From contig OY757911.1 of assembly GCA_963585895.1 (NCBI GenBank), positions 88,810,275 through 88,874,274 of the forward strand: a stretch of 64,000 bases of DNA. The letters run 5' to 3'. Both the position numbers and the translations under genes were made by a program. Position 1 is the stretch's first letter; each line of letters begins with the position of its first letter. Positions 45,900 through 56,149 of the stretch are shown piece after piece. The DNA is from Sepioteuthis lessoniana. Lineage: Eukaryota; Mollusca; Cephalopoda; Myopsida; Loliginidae. The notes beneath the pieces are model-generated. The model saw only the letters and a list, made by a program, of their open reading frames with translations, did no database searches and had not been told where the DNA came from.

Positions 45900-46640
45900 G
45901 TGTCAAATCAAAAATGATTATGAAAGAAATTGGGATGGACAGAAAAAAAAAGAAAAGGAGGTAAAAGAAGGATTATGAAAAAAATTGGGATGGACAGAAA
46001 AAAGAAGAGGAGGAGGTAAAAGAAGGATTATGAAAAAAATTGGGATGTACAGGAAAAAGAAGAGAAGGAGGTAAAAGAAGAAAAATGAAGGTGAGAAGAC
46101 AATGAAGAAGAAGGATTATGAAAAAAGGAAAATGAAAAAGAGAAAGAGGTAAATGAGAAGGATTAAGAAAGAAATTGAGGTTGAAAGAAAAATGAAGGAG
46201 AAGAGAAGGGGTAGAATAGAAGGATTATAAAAGAAAGTGGGATTGAGAGAAAAATGAAGGAAAAGAGAAAGATTATGAAAGAAAGTAGGATGGACAGAAA
46301 AATGAAGGAGAATAGAAAGGGGTAAAAGATAAGAACTAAGAAATTGGGATGGACAGGAAAATGAAGGAGAAGAGAAAGATTAGGTTGGGTTTTATGGCAT
46401 ATCAACCACTGTAGGTTATTTAATGCCAAATCCTTTTTATACATATATATTAAATATATATGATCTGTAAACACATTTTATAGATAACATTTTTAAGTAA
46501 GTCTGATCTCAATTTTTAAGAAGATAATGAAGAAGAATCATGAAAAAAGATGCAACAGACAGGAAAATGAAGATGAGAAGGGGACAAAAAAGAGAAAGAT
46601 TAGGAAAGAAATTGGAAAATGAAGAAGAGGCAGGGTATGT
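45900..46640. repeat. Purine-rich degenerate tandem array
   Basis: Units of roughly 50-60 bases repeat aaggattatgaaaaaaattg, gggatggacagaaaaa and gaagaggaggaggtaaaaga. Almost entirely purine on the plus strand, which yields spurious serine/phenylalanine/leucine frames on the minus. Interrupted by an A2 fragment at 46384-46515. Confidence 0.8.
46384..46515 (-). repeat. Family A2 tail fragment inserted in the purine array
   Basis: Inverse tail ggttgggttttatggcatat, the aatgccaaatcctttttata phrase, a short TA-rich stretch and the start of the core (taacatttttaagtaagtct). Head missing. Confidence 0.7.
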
Positions 46641-47040
46641 AAACAAGAAAGAATAAATTGTTATGGACACCAAAATGAATGATAAAATGTGGAAGATGGA
46701 AAATTACTGAAAATAAATCATTGTCGATGACTCTCATAAATCATCAACATAATATTGATACTAAAGTAAAGGTCACTTGAAAAGGCCAGGAAAGAAAACA
46801 TCTAAACACTATTGTATTAATATAAAGGAAAATGTGATAAGTTTCTAGTTATGTATACTATTCAATAAATTATAAGCATCAATTTATCAATAATTAAATA
46901 GGATTTTCTTGAAAAACTGTTTTAGTATTACAAAAACTAAACAAAAAAATGATTTGAAATATCAAAAATTTTAATTTCAACATAAAAAAAAAAAATACAA
47001 GTTAATACAGTCAATAACTTTTAGAAGAATCCTTAAGAAA
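46641..47040. other. Unassigned sequence
   Basis: Nothing recognised. Confidence 0.6.
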
Positions 47041-47860
47041 CTGATGGAGTATGGAGTACTTCTTCATTACCATTACTCCCATGTCCACTCAAACCTAGTT
47101 TGGTTTGGCTTGTTTTTATGGCATATCAACCACTGTAGGTTATTTAATGACAAAACAATTTTTATACATAAAACAGTTCTATTTCAAACAATTCAGTTTA
47201 GCATAAGTTTAAATATCAAAAACAGTTCTATTTTAAGCAGTTTTGTCAAAAAAGTTAAATGGTTTCAAGTATTGCTATGTATCACTAACAATTCAATTAA
47301 TCATCAGACATTTATTTACACACAGTTAAATGTAAAAACAGTTCTATTTCAAACAATTCAGTTTAACATAAGCATACAGTTTAGTTCTATTTGACCCATA
47401 GATAGGACCCTATCAGATGCTACCACTTTAGGTCAGAATAGAACTGGGAGCAATGGTAATAAAGTGGTACTTTACATTTCCCAAAGCTCTAGCATTACTG
47501 GAGCCTCACCATCAGAATGTTTAGTGTCATATCCATGACATTCATTGCGGGGGGGGGGTCTAACCTCTCTGCAGAGATGCACTTGGTGTATTCTATAGCC
47601 CAAGTCGACTGGGTTACTCAAACCTACAGTGGTAGTACCCATAAAGATCCTATCTCAGAGTCCAATAGATCTGTTTAAAAATTATTTGTATTCAATAAGA
47701 CTGTGTGCAAAGAAAAAAAACGAAAAAGCTCACGAAACAACTACATAAAAAGTGTAAATATGAATGTACAATGAACAGGGTTCTCTAACTTCTAGGTATA
47801 AAATAACCATAGACAGGTTGACATGCTATTAGACCAACCAATCAATTAATCAGAAAATGA
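47041..47860 (+). repeat. Family A2 retroposon interrupted by an A element
   Basis: Outer copy: head fragment gtacttcttcattaccatta up to 47097, resuming at 47616 with acctacagtggtagtaccca, then aatagatctgtttaaaaatt, and tail aaaataaccatagacagg then gttgacatgctattagacc. Head start lies near 47035 and appears truncated. Confidence 0.65.
47098..47615 (-). repeat. Family A retroposon nested in A2, with TSD
   Basis: Inverse tail tatggcatatcaaccactgt, core gttctatttcaaacaattca repeated, head ending caagtcgactgggtt. Direct repeats actcaaaccta at 47087-47097 and 47616-47626. Confidence 0.8.
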
Positions 47861-48099
47861 AAATTCTATAGACTACTGAACCTTTTAGTATTCATATTGT
47901 CATTAACACATAATTTCAGCTGACTCATTCTTCAGTCCAAGTCAGGTATAAAAATATTAACAGAATAAAAATGGCTGAAGAATGAGTTGGCCAAAATTTT
48001 GGGTTGGTAACATTAAGAACACTCAGGAAAGTTTCAATTGTTCAAAGAATTTCCAGAAGGAAAAATCTAAATTTAAAAATGTTATGGAAAGGAAGCAAA
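47861..48099. other. Unassigned with a 16 bp imperfect hairpin
   Basis: ctgactcattcttcag at 47920-47935 pairs with ctgaagaatgagttgg at 47975-47990 across a 39-base loop. Confidence 0.5.
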
Positions 48100-48290
48100 T
48101 TACTTACTTTATAGTTATTTACTAAGCTTAGTTTAGTTGTAGCACATTGTCAGAAATATGGGACACTAAGTAAGAATCAAACTCACTGACAATGGTCTGC
48201 TAATCTAGCTTGCTTACCATTCAAACTCACTGACAATGGTCTGCTAATCTAGCTTGCTAACGATTACACTATGCATGGTTACTTACTCTA
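48100..48290 (-). repeat. Family F tRNA-derived SINE with internal duplication
   Basis: Inverse body ttatttactaagcttagttt; the segment caaactcactgacaatggtc plus tgctaatctagcttgct, covering the box B to anticodon-like region, occurs twice in tandem (about 48178-48257). Confidence 0.7.
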
Positions 48291-48293
48291 TAT

Positions 48294-48863
48294 CAGGGCT
48301 TCTTAAACATTTTACTTGATGCACCCCTACTAACTAAATTTAATTTCCACTTACCCCAAAATAAATCAATTGAATATTAAATTACAAAGCATAATTACTT
48401 TTCCAGAGTTTAATACAGTTTACATAAGAAAAAAATCAGTAAACAATAAATGCAAATGCACCTTTTAATTCTTAAATTATTTTTCAGTGGGAAAGATGGG
48501 TTTGGTAGGTTCTGAAGAGATCACAAATAGCAGGTTGCAGGTTTGCGAGTTTAAGTCATAAATTACCATGTTCTATGATTAAAGTGCTTTTTGGTTTGCT
48601 TCGTAAATAATGTACATGGCTAAACTCAGATTCCACCAGATAGGAACTTTGAAAAGCTTATAAAATAGGCTCAACATGTTATACAAAGCTTGAGATACTT
48701 TGCCACACTTTTTGATATCTTGTAACTAGTCTATATGATCCAGTGATTTTTATAAAGGAATTTATAAATGCAAATAGGCAAATTCAACCCTTGTGAACCC
48801 CTATGCTTTTATTCTTCCTGCCAAAATTTTATTCATCCACATGGACTACTTTGAGATGCACTG
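48294..48863. mobile_element. Possible hAT-type nonautonomous element
   Basis: Left end cagggcttcttaaac and right end, inverted, cagtgcatctcaaag resemble the CAGxGxTTCTCAAAC ends common in hAT elements. The 8-base flanks (ctctatat, ctaaaaat) match poorly. 570 bp with no coding capacity. Confidence 0.4.
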
Positions 48864-48907
48864 CTAAAAATCAACAAATTTTGTTCATAAATTTCAAATA
48901 GAAATAA

Positions 48908-49168
48908 AAAAAGTAAAGTTAGCAACCTTAGTTGAGGGTGACCCGAAGGCTACCTTTTCAATAGCTACTACAGGGGAGGGCACTACTCCATTCCCTTGAT
49001 TGCTCCACTTTACCCTTGATCTCTACCTTATAATGCTGAGTATTAAGCAAGGCGATATTAAGTACCATTTTTTGAGTCTTTGGTATAACTCGACCTGGGA
49101 TTGAACCCCGATCTCCCGGATCATTGGCGAACAGTCTACTCATTAGGCCAGTGACCCAGTTATAAAAT
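48908..49168 (-). repeat. Family C tRNA-derived SINE with 11 bp TSD
   Basis: Inverse head gggattgaaccccgatctcc and cattaggccagtgacccagt; 3-prime end gttagcaaccttagttgagg. Direct repeat aatagaaataa at 48897-48907 and 49169-49179. Confidence 0.85.
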
Positions 49169-49179
49169 AATAGAAATAA

Positions 49180-49414
49180 GTAATAAAAAAATCAATAAAA
49201 AGACAAATAAAATAATTCTTATAAAATTAATAAATAAATAATAAAAGATAATTCAATTAACAGATAAATAAATAAAATTAAACAGAAAATATAAATTCAT
49301 CACAGGTACAAAAAAAAAAACCAAGTTGGTAGTTAAATTTCTCTTGTGATATTTACCAGTAACACATTTTTATCTTTTAATTTTAGGAAGCACATATGGA
49401 ATAATTATTATTAT
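49180..49414. other. AAT/AAAT-rich low-complexity sequence
   Basis: Runs of aataaataaa; no gene. Confidence 0.7.
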
Positions 49415-49625
49415 TGTAAGGAAATGAAACCAACAAACTAAGTTTAAAACCTGAACAAGGCTGTTTGTATTTCCTTCATGCTCTTAAGAAAAGCATAAAT
49501 CCTACTTTACTTTTCCCAATTATGGGTAAATAGTAGGTCAGAACTGGTTTTTCAGACTTGGTCAAAAGAAGAAAAACTCTAAATTCAAAACCTCAGGAGT
49601 ATTGTTCAGAGAATCTGTGGTACCT
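49415..49625 (+). repeat. Family E tRNA-derived SINE, diverged
   Basis: taaggaaatgaaaccaacaa, gtttaaaacctgaacaaggc, gggtaaatagtaggtcagaa and aattcaaaacctcaggagta match E in order. Confidence 0.65.
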
Positions 49626-49964
49626 CATTCTTCTGTTAAAAATTCATTTCAAAACTGTGGCTAGTCCTATACAAGCCTTCATCACTCTAAACAAACTACC
49701 TGTGTAAGCAGTCTAGTATTTACACATCATTAACTAAAATTTTGGACACTCATATGTTGTATGTGATGGGAGAGATACTATTTTTAGTTTGTGGCAGAAT
49801 TTCAAGCTTTAATTCTAACATATAAAAACAGAGTATGCATTTTTATCAAATATATCAATAAGGTTTCTGAAGTACAAGAAAAAATATTTAGAAAAGGACA
49901 AAAACAATAAATCATTACAATGAATTATGAGTATAAACCCCTGCCAAAAAAACCGAAAAAAACA

Positions 49965-50268
49965 TGACAATAGTGTAATAGTTATTGTCAAAGGAAATGA
50001 ACCCAGCAACCCGAGTTCAAACCTGGATAAGGCTGTTTGCATTTCACATAGTGCTAATACTCTTAGGAAAAGTAAGAATCCAACAATTCTCCTTCCAACT
50101 ATGGGTATATAGTAGAGCAGACTGTACACTTTAACCTTAGTATAGCAACCAATCTTAGAGAAGAAAAGCTGTATTCAAACCTGTTAAACTCTGCTTAGAA
50201 ATTAACCTTGTGTCACATCCTGCTTGTGGAGAGGGGTTTGGTGTATATATATATATATATATATATAT
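49965..50268 (+). repeat. Family E tRNA-derived SINE ending in (TA)n
   Basis: Head tagtgtaatagttattgtca (box A-like), box B-like gagttcaaacctgg, body taagaatccaacaattctcc and ttaaccttagtatagcaacc, 3-prime end acatcctgcttgtggagagg, ggtttggtg then (TA)n from 50242. Confidence 0.75.
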
Positions 50269-50681
50269 AACAACCATACAGCCCACTGTACATGAAACTG
50301 AGTTATGGGCAGTATGTAACATTGTGACCATTTTAATATTGTAAATCGGTTCTTTTTAATAAGATCATCAAGCATTTTTAAAAAGATTTCTTGTGTATAT
50401 ATATATATATATATATATAATTAGTTCATCTTTTGAAAAAAAATTATATCCAATCTAAACATAACAGACCTTTTCTTTTCATGTTACTTCTTTCTGCATC
50501 ATTTCCCATCGATCCTGACTTTACCACTGAGATTTTTTTGGCTTTTTGTATGTTGCTTACCTCTAGAATTCTAATTCAATAAAAATCAATAAAATCCTTT
50601 AGTTATCAAAATACAACTATTCACACACACACACACACATACACAAAATATCTATTTAAAAAAAATAATAGTTTTACTTAC
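50269..50681. other. Unassigned; (TA)n 50397-50420 and (CA)n near 50622
   Basis: If the exon at 50682-50800 is real this is the start of its downstream intron. No acceptor or next exon identified. Confidence 0.5.
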
Positions 50682-50800
50682 ATGGAATTCAGGTTCTATA
50701 TCTTCCATTGTTTTGTCTTTAAGACTATACATTTCTTTTTCCTTCATAATTTCAACTAGATATCCTTTAGCGAGTCAGTCAAATTACTGCAATGTTGTCC
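50682..50800 (-). CDS. Candidate host exon with start codon (unknown protein)
   Basis: On the minus strand a pyrimidine-rich acceptor (cattttt..gtttccag, AG at 50802-50801) precedes 119 bases ending at a consensus donor (ccat followed by gtaagt, 50681-50676). All three frames are stopped in the first 55 bases. An ATG at 50747 then opens 22 codons, MKEKEMYSLKDKTMEDIEPE then FH, to the donor in phase 0. That fits a second exon carrying the end of a 5-prime leader and the start of a coding region. Sequence is not low-complexity and not part of any repeat family here. I do not recognise the peptide and cannot find the next exon. Chance occurrence in 64 kb is possible. Confidence 0.35.
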
Positions 50801-51314
50801 CTGGAAACAAAAATGAAAACCTTGACCCATGGAAGAAATGTAAGTAAATTAGAAAAATTACAATGAAAATATAAGATTATTTAAAAAAAAAAAAATCAAT
50901 CTGTAATATTCTTTTATAAAAACATTTGGTTATTGTGAACTTTACAAGATTGATGATGTGTCAAGTTTTGAATTCAACATTTTCATTCTTATTAATGACT
51001 TGTTAAGCAAACTTTGCTCCCTTGCAGCTTTTACTTTAATTCTTTACCAGCAACATCCACCCAGAAGTGTATGTATACAGGAACAATTTAAATTGCAAAT
51101 AAAATTTTCTAAAAGTATATAATGAATTTTTTATGTCAATGAAAGAAAAATTTAGTATTTTTATTTTTAATAATTTATCTTCTACTGTTTTTTTTCAAAG
51201 GTTATCAAAAATAATAAAAAGCTATTCTATCATGACATTAGCTAAAATAAATAAATAAATAAATGTGTAAATTTCATAGATTAGGAGTTATTTGTGTAGG
51301 ACAATGGCCCAAAA
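50801..51314. other. Unassigned AT-rich sequence
   Basis: Nothing recognised; (AAAT)n near 51245. Confidence 0.6.
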
Positions 51315-51613
51315 CAGCATTTCTCTAAATAGTGATATGTGCACTGGTGCTGGTACACAAAACATCAACTGATGGTATATGGTGAGTTTCCAGTTTCACA
51401 TGAAACTACTCATTTACAAAATGTATATAGAAAATTATGTCAACAATTATCATATTTTTTATATTTTTCCAGCATAACATTAACATCACTATGAATATCC
51501 AAACGATATTTTCTTGGATCATAAACAAATAATATGGCACTATGGTATAAGTCTATGGCACATTGGAAAAATATCCTGCTAGTATGCAATATCAGATAGT
51601 ATGAGAAGTACTG
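51315..51613. mobile_element. Possible hAT-type MITE
   Basis: Left end cagcatttctctaaatagtg and right end, inverted, cagtacttctcatactatct agree at most positions with each other and with the usual hAT end. 299 bp. The TSD is not convincing (gcccaaaa versus ggctagat). Confidence 0.4.
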
Positions 51614-51919
51614 GGCTAGATAATATGGTCAAGAACTTCTAGTTGGAATCTACTTGGAAGTGTTAAGTTCAATTCCTAAACCTGGATTCAGTGAAAATAA
51701 AAGTGACATAACATGAGTAAAATTACTACAGATGATGAATTAACTGATATAAGATATTCCAAGGCCTGGCCAGCAGAATGAGAACAATCTACCCCTAAGG
51801 ACTGAATAAAGGGATTGGTTTGAAATTTTCTGAATTACTGACTATGACAAAAGATACTTGAAAAAGGGTGGAGGGTGCAGCAACTGAAACATTGTAAATA
51901 TAACAACCAAGATGAACAC
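51614..51919. other. Unassigned sequence
   Basis: Nothing recognised. Confidence 0.6.
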
Positions 51920-52202
51920 AATGGGTTTCAATCTGTGTGAGAACCCACTATAAAAGGCCTTGTGCCATATTTTGACACAGTGGGATGTCAGATAAATACC
52001 CTTGCATGGGTTTCAGCCTGTGCAGAGCTCCCACTTTAAATCGGTCTTGTGCCATATTTTGACGGGATGTCAAATAAACACTATAAAATCATTTCATGAA
52101 ATCGTCTCATTAATTCTTGTTCCTGCCTCATATGGGTTTCAGCTTGCGTGGGGCCCTCACTATAAAACATCCTTTTGACATGGTAGGATGTTAAATAAAT
52201 AC
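51920..52202 (+). repeat. Triplicated ~80-100 bp segment of a SINE-like body
   Basis: Three successive copies each read gggtttcagcctgtg, then (a/c)ccactataaaa, cttgtgccatattttgac and gggatgtcaaataaa with changes (51928-52003, 52009-52086, 52135-52202). The cttgtgccata phrase also occurs in family F bodies. Confidence 0.7.
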
Positions 52203-52329
52203 CATGAAGACAATAATCTAAGATATGCAAAGAGAGAAAACTATTTAAAAAATGCAACAACAGTTGAGCATATGAGGTGTGTTCAAAAAGTATCAAGATT
52301 GAAACTGTATTGACCAAATGACTTAGTGG

Positions 52330-52692
52330 CAAGGCTTAGTATACACTGAATGTATGCCCCTGTAGAGGAGTAAAACCCTCCGCCCAAAAAAGAGGGAGTC
52401 CTAGGAATGATACTAAACTGATGGTGAGGCTTCAGTTTTAGAGATCTGGCAAGTGTGGAATCACACCTTCATTGGCATTAGTCCCAGGTTCATTGACTTA
52501 GAGGGTAGAATTAGTTAGGGTCCTACTTATGGGTCAAATAGATTTGTTTGAAAATTATTTGTTTTTGATAGGATTGTCTGATAAAAAAAAAACCCAAAAA
52601 AATAAAAACAACGAAACAATTACACAAAAAAATGTAAATATGAACATACAATGAACAGGATTCCCTAACCTCTAGAAATAAAATAACCCATA
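52330..52692 (+). repeat. Family A2 retroposon
   Basis: Head ttagtatacactgaatgtat, ctgatggtgaggcttcagtt, cttatgggtcaaatagattt; core tttgaaaattatttg; tail cctctagaaataaaataacc, truncated. A mariner-end-like phrase (tgttcaaaaagtatcaagat) lies just upstream at about 52284. Confidence 0.65.
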
Positions 52693-52737
52693 TTTATATT
52701 TTTTGTTTCTTAAGAGCTTTTCTTTGCCCACAAACAA

Positions 52738-52918
52738 TTTTAAATAGAGCCGATCTATTTAATTCAGAAATGGAACCCTAACACATACTACTACTGAGTA
52801 AGTGGGCCTGGGAGTAATGGCAACGAAGGGGTACTCCACATTTTCCAGAACAAGAGCCTCACTATCAGATGCAGTTTAGTGTCATACCAAGAACACCCCT
52901 ATGGGGTTGGGTCTTACC
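52738..52918 (-). repeat. Family A2 head fragment, opposite orientation
   Basis: Inverse head tggaaccctaacacatacta, gggtactccacattttccag, catcagatgcagtttagtgt. It forms an inverted pair with 52330-52692. Confidence 0.65.
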
Positions 52919-53937
52919 TAAAAAAGTATTGAGACTAGTTTCAATTTTTTTTTATCAGCAATACCTCACCCACTTGTCTATGCATCATCACTTTATTATA
53001 TAAGATGCTCAGCTGTACACACATCTAGACATCATCCGTTTATTATATAAGATGCTCAGCTGTACACACATCTAGACATCATCCGTTTATTATATAAGTT
53101 GCTCAGCTGTACACACATCTAGACATCATCCGTTTATTATATAAGATGCTCAGCTGTGCTCACATCTAGACATCATCCGTTTATTATATAAGTTGCTCAG
53201 CTGTACACACATCTAGACATCATCCGTTTATTATATAAGATGCTCAGCTGTGCTCACATCTAGACATCATCCGTTTATTATATAAGTTGCTCAGCTGTAC
53301 ACACATCTAGACATCATCCGTTTATTATATAAGTTGCTCAGCTGTACACACATCTAGACATCATCCGTTTATTATATAAGTTGCTCAGCTGTACACACAT
53401 CTAGACATCATCCGTTTATTATATAAGTTGCTCAGCTGTACACACATCTAGACATCATCCGTTTATTATATAAGTTGCTCAGCTGTACACACATCTAGAC
53501 ATCATCCGTTTATTATATAAGATGCTCAGCTGTGCTCACATCTAGACATCATCCGTTTATTATATAAGTTGCTCAGCTGTACACACATCTAGACATCATC
53601 CGTTTATTATATAAGTTGCTCAGCTGTACACACATCTAGACATCATCCGTTTATTATATAAGATGCTCAGCTGTACACACATCTAGACATCATCCGTTTA
53701 TTATATAAGTTGCTCAGCTGTACACACATCTAGACATCATCCGTTTATTATATAAGATGCTCAGCTGTGCTCACATCTAGACATCATCCGTTTATTATAT
53801 AAGTTGCTCAGCTGTGCTCACATCTACACATCATCCCTTTATTATATAAGTTGATCAGACATGCACATGTCTTCATTTGAGTTTTGAGCTTTAAAATTAA
53901 AAACAAAAAACTGAAGTTTTAGTCTCAATATTTCTTC
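52919..53937. mobile_element. TIR element carrying a 47 bp satellite
   Basis: taaaaaagtattgagactag at the left end is answered in inverse at the right end (ttttagtctcaatatttctt, 53917-53936); about 30 bases pair imperfectly. These ends resemble mariner-type TIRs. Apart from roughly 60 bases inside each end the interior is entirely the 47 bp array. No transposase. Confidence 0.55.
52984..53876. repeat. 47 bp satellite, 19 units
   Basis: Units begin atcatccgtttattatataa and follow at exactly 47-base intervals from 52984 to 53830 without any indel. Two variable sites define types: aagttgctc or aagatgctc, and gctgtacac or gctgtgctc. First and last units are diverged, interior units nearly identical, which is typical of arrays homogenised by unequal exchange or conversion. 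Not CRISPR: no unique spacers. Confidence 0.95.
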
Positions 53938-54495
53938 AACCTCATACATTATTTGAAACCTTTTGACCAAGCAATAATCAACCTCACTCACCTTTGTACT
54001 TCTCAATTAGAATATTTAAAAATAACAGTTCAGTAGCAATGGAATAATTAATTGAATTCAAAGTATCAAAGCTAGAGTGTGTGCTTTGTATTAATAAAAA
54101 AATTCTTTTAAAAAAAACAAATGTACAAAATTTGAAAGGATTTTAATTAAATACATTATACAGTGAACCTTTCAACTTCACCTATAACAACTAGCACAGG
54201 CTATTATTTGTTATTCCACCTATTACACTAATAAATTTATAAAACTTTAAGCAAAAAATTAAAAAATATTACTGATTCTTCAACATCTTCATTAAAAACT
54301 GTAATTAGCATTCTTTCAACTGACTATAGTGAAATAGTTTGGAGAAAAAAAAAATTTCTGTACTTCAATTCTTTATCACTCTCACTGTCCATCCCAAGGA
54401 ATAAAGATGGTTCTTTTCATAGGGAGATTGATGCAGTATGTATTTCCCCAACTTCTCTACTTGTGACACAAGATCAATTTCTAAGCAGAGTAAAA
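53938..54495. other. Unassigned AT-rich sequence
   Basis: Nothing recognised. Confidence 0.6.
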
Positions 54496-55393
54496 GTAAA
54501 ATTGGCGACCTTAGTTAAGGCTGACCCGAAAGGCTCCCTTTTCAATAGCTACAACACTAAGGAGTAGGAGAGGGTGCTACTTCATTCCCTGGATTGCTCC
54601 ACTTTACCCTTGATCTTTATCTTATAATACTGAGCAAGGCAGCATCAAGTACCATTTTTTGAGTCTTTGGTTGGTTGGTTGGTTATTTGGGCTTTATGGC
54701 ATATCAACCTTTTTAGGTTATTTAACGGCAAATCCATTTTTATGAAAATGGTTCTATTTCAAAAAATTCAGTTTAGCATGAGTACGCAGTTTAAATGTAA
54801 GTCCAGTTTAATCGTGAAAAACATTTCTATTTTAAGCTATTCAGTTTAGTATAAGTACGGATTTTGTTTACACACAGTTAAATGTCAAAACAGTTGTATA
54901 TTAAAGAATTCCGTTTAGTGTAAGTAGAGTTTCAATGTCAAAAGCCGTTCCATTTCAAATAATTCAGTTTAGCATAAGCACGCAGTTTAAATGTAAGTAC
55001 GGTTTAATTGTCAAAAGCATTTCTATTTCAAGCTATTCAGTTTAGTCTAACAATTCAGTTTAGCATAAGTATGCCATTAGTTCTATTTAACCCATACATA
55101 GGGCCCTATCAGATGCTACCATGCTGGGCCAGAGTGGACCTAGCAGCAATGGCAATGAAGGGGTACTCCGCATTCCCCAAAGCTCCAGCATTACTGGAAC
55201 CTCACCATCAGATTGTTTAGTGTCATGCCCAGGCCACTCGTTGGTGGTGGTGGTGGTGGGGGGTCTTACCTCTCTGCAGAGGTGCAGTCAGTGTATTTTA
55301 CAACTCCAGCTGACTGGGCAAGAGTCTTTGGTATGACTCGACTTGAGATTGAACCCTGGTCTCTCGGACCATTGGTAAACACTCTACTCAAGT
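54496..55393 (-). repeat. Family C tRNA-derived SINE split by an A element
   Basis: Left part 54496-54670 (attggcgaccttagttaagg, tggattgctccactttaccc), right part 55322-55393 (gagattgaaccctggtctct, ccattggtaaacactctact). The halves join exactly into one C copy when the insert and one copy of the TSD are removed. Confidence 0.85.
54671..55321 (-). repeat. Family A retroposon nested in C, with TSD
   Basis: Starts with the simple tail (ttggttggttggtt) and inverse tail atggcatatcaaccttttta, core with cagtttagcataagtacg variants, head gggccctatcagatgctacc to cagctgactgggcaa, including a (GGT)n in the head at 55240. Direct repeats gagtctttgg at 54661-54670 and 55322-55331. Confidence 0.85.
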
Positions 55394-55399
55394 ACAACT

Positions 55400-55575
55400 G
55401 GTTAAATTCAGAATTTTTCCTTCTCCTAGAGTGGTTGCCACACCAAGTGTCCCACTATTTACACATAGATGGAGGGTACAGGAGAATAGTTAAATTAATA
55501 GCTTTCCCTAGGGTACTGTTATGTGGAATGCAAACAGCCTTGTTCAGATTTTGAACTTTGGTTGTCAGGTCCATT
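55400..55575 (-). repeat. Family E tRNA-derived SINE, inverse, partial
   Basis: aattcagaatttttccttct, gtggttgccacaccaagtgt, ctagggtactgttatgtgga and caaacagccttgttcagatt match the inverse of E in order up to near box B. Confidence 0.7.
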
Positions 55576-56149
55576 TTCGATGACTTTAACTTACACCATG
55601 AGCAGTGGCTATATAGGTTGATCAGCAGTAGGCACCTCACCTGTCAAGTGTGTGGTCAACAGTGCTACTCTTCCAATGTAATTCCAGTGTTGTCTGTCTG
55701 CAGTGTCCATCATGCTTCTCCATTGTCCAAGATCAGCATCTAACTATCTATTGATAGATCAGTGTTAGCTTTGCTGAGATTCTTTTTCAGAACATTTTTG
55801 TATAATTCCCTTTGATATTGTACAAAGAGTTGAGTTACTATCAATAGAATTATCACTAGAGAAAGTTAATCTCAGCCATAATGAAAGATTTCAAAACGTG
55901 AAAAAAAATTAACAAATATCAGTCTTTTATGCAAGGGCATTTTCAATGAAAATCTGAAAATTCTAACTTAGAAAAAAAAACAAAAAAAACAAAAAAAACT
56001 AATCAGTACCTGATATAATTTAAAAGATATTATTGTACTAAATGTAATATTTTATCTGTGTTCTTTACTAGCATAGTATTTTTTTTTCAATTATTTTAAA
56101 ATTAAATAAAATAGGATTTTTTTATTTACGGTTTAATACTTCTACCTAT
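55576..56149. other. Unassigned sequence
   Basis: A-rich tract around 55970-56000. No gene recognised. Confidence 0.6.

Noticed and set aside
46163..46474. 103-codon minus-strand open frame
   Set aside because: Produced by the purine-rich tandem array; repetitive FIL-rich composition.
52984..53876. CRISPR-like array
   Set aside because: Units are contiguous 47 bp copies with no unique spacers; eukaryotic satellite.
55008..55554. Overlapping open frames of 60-113 codons across the SINE nest
   Set aside because: They span A and C heads and recur wherever those heads occur; the elements are noncoding by structure.
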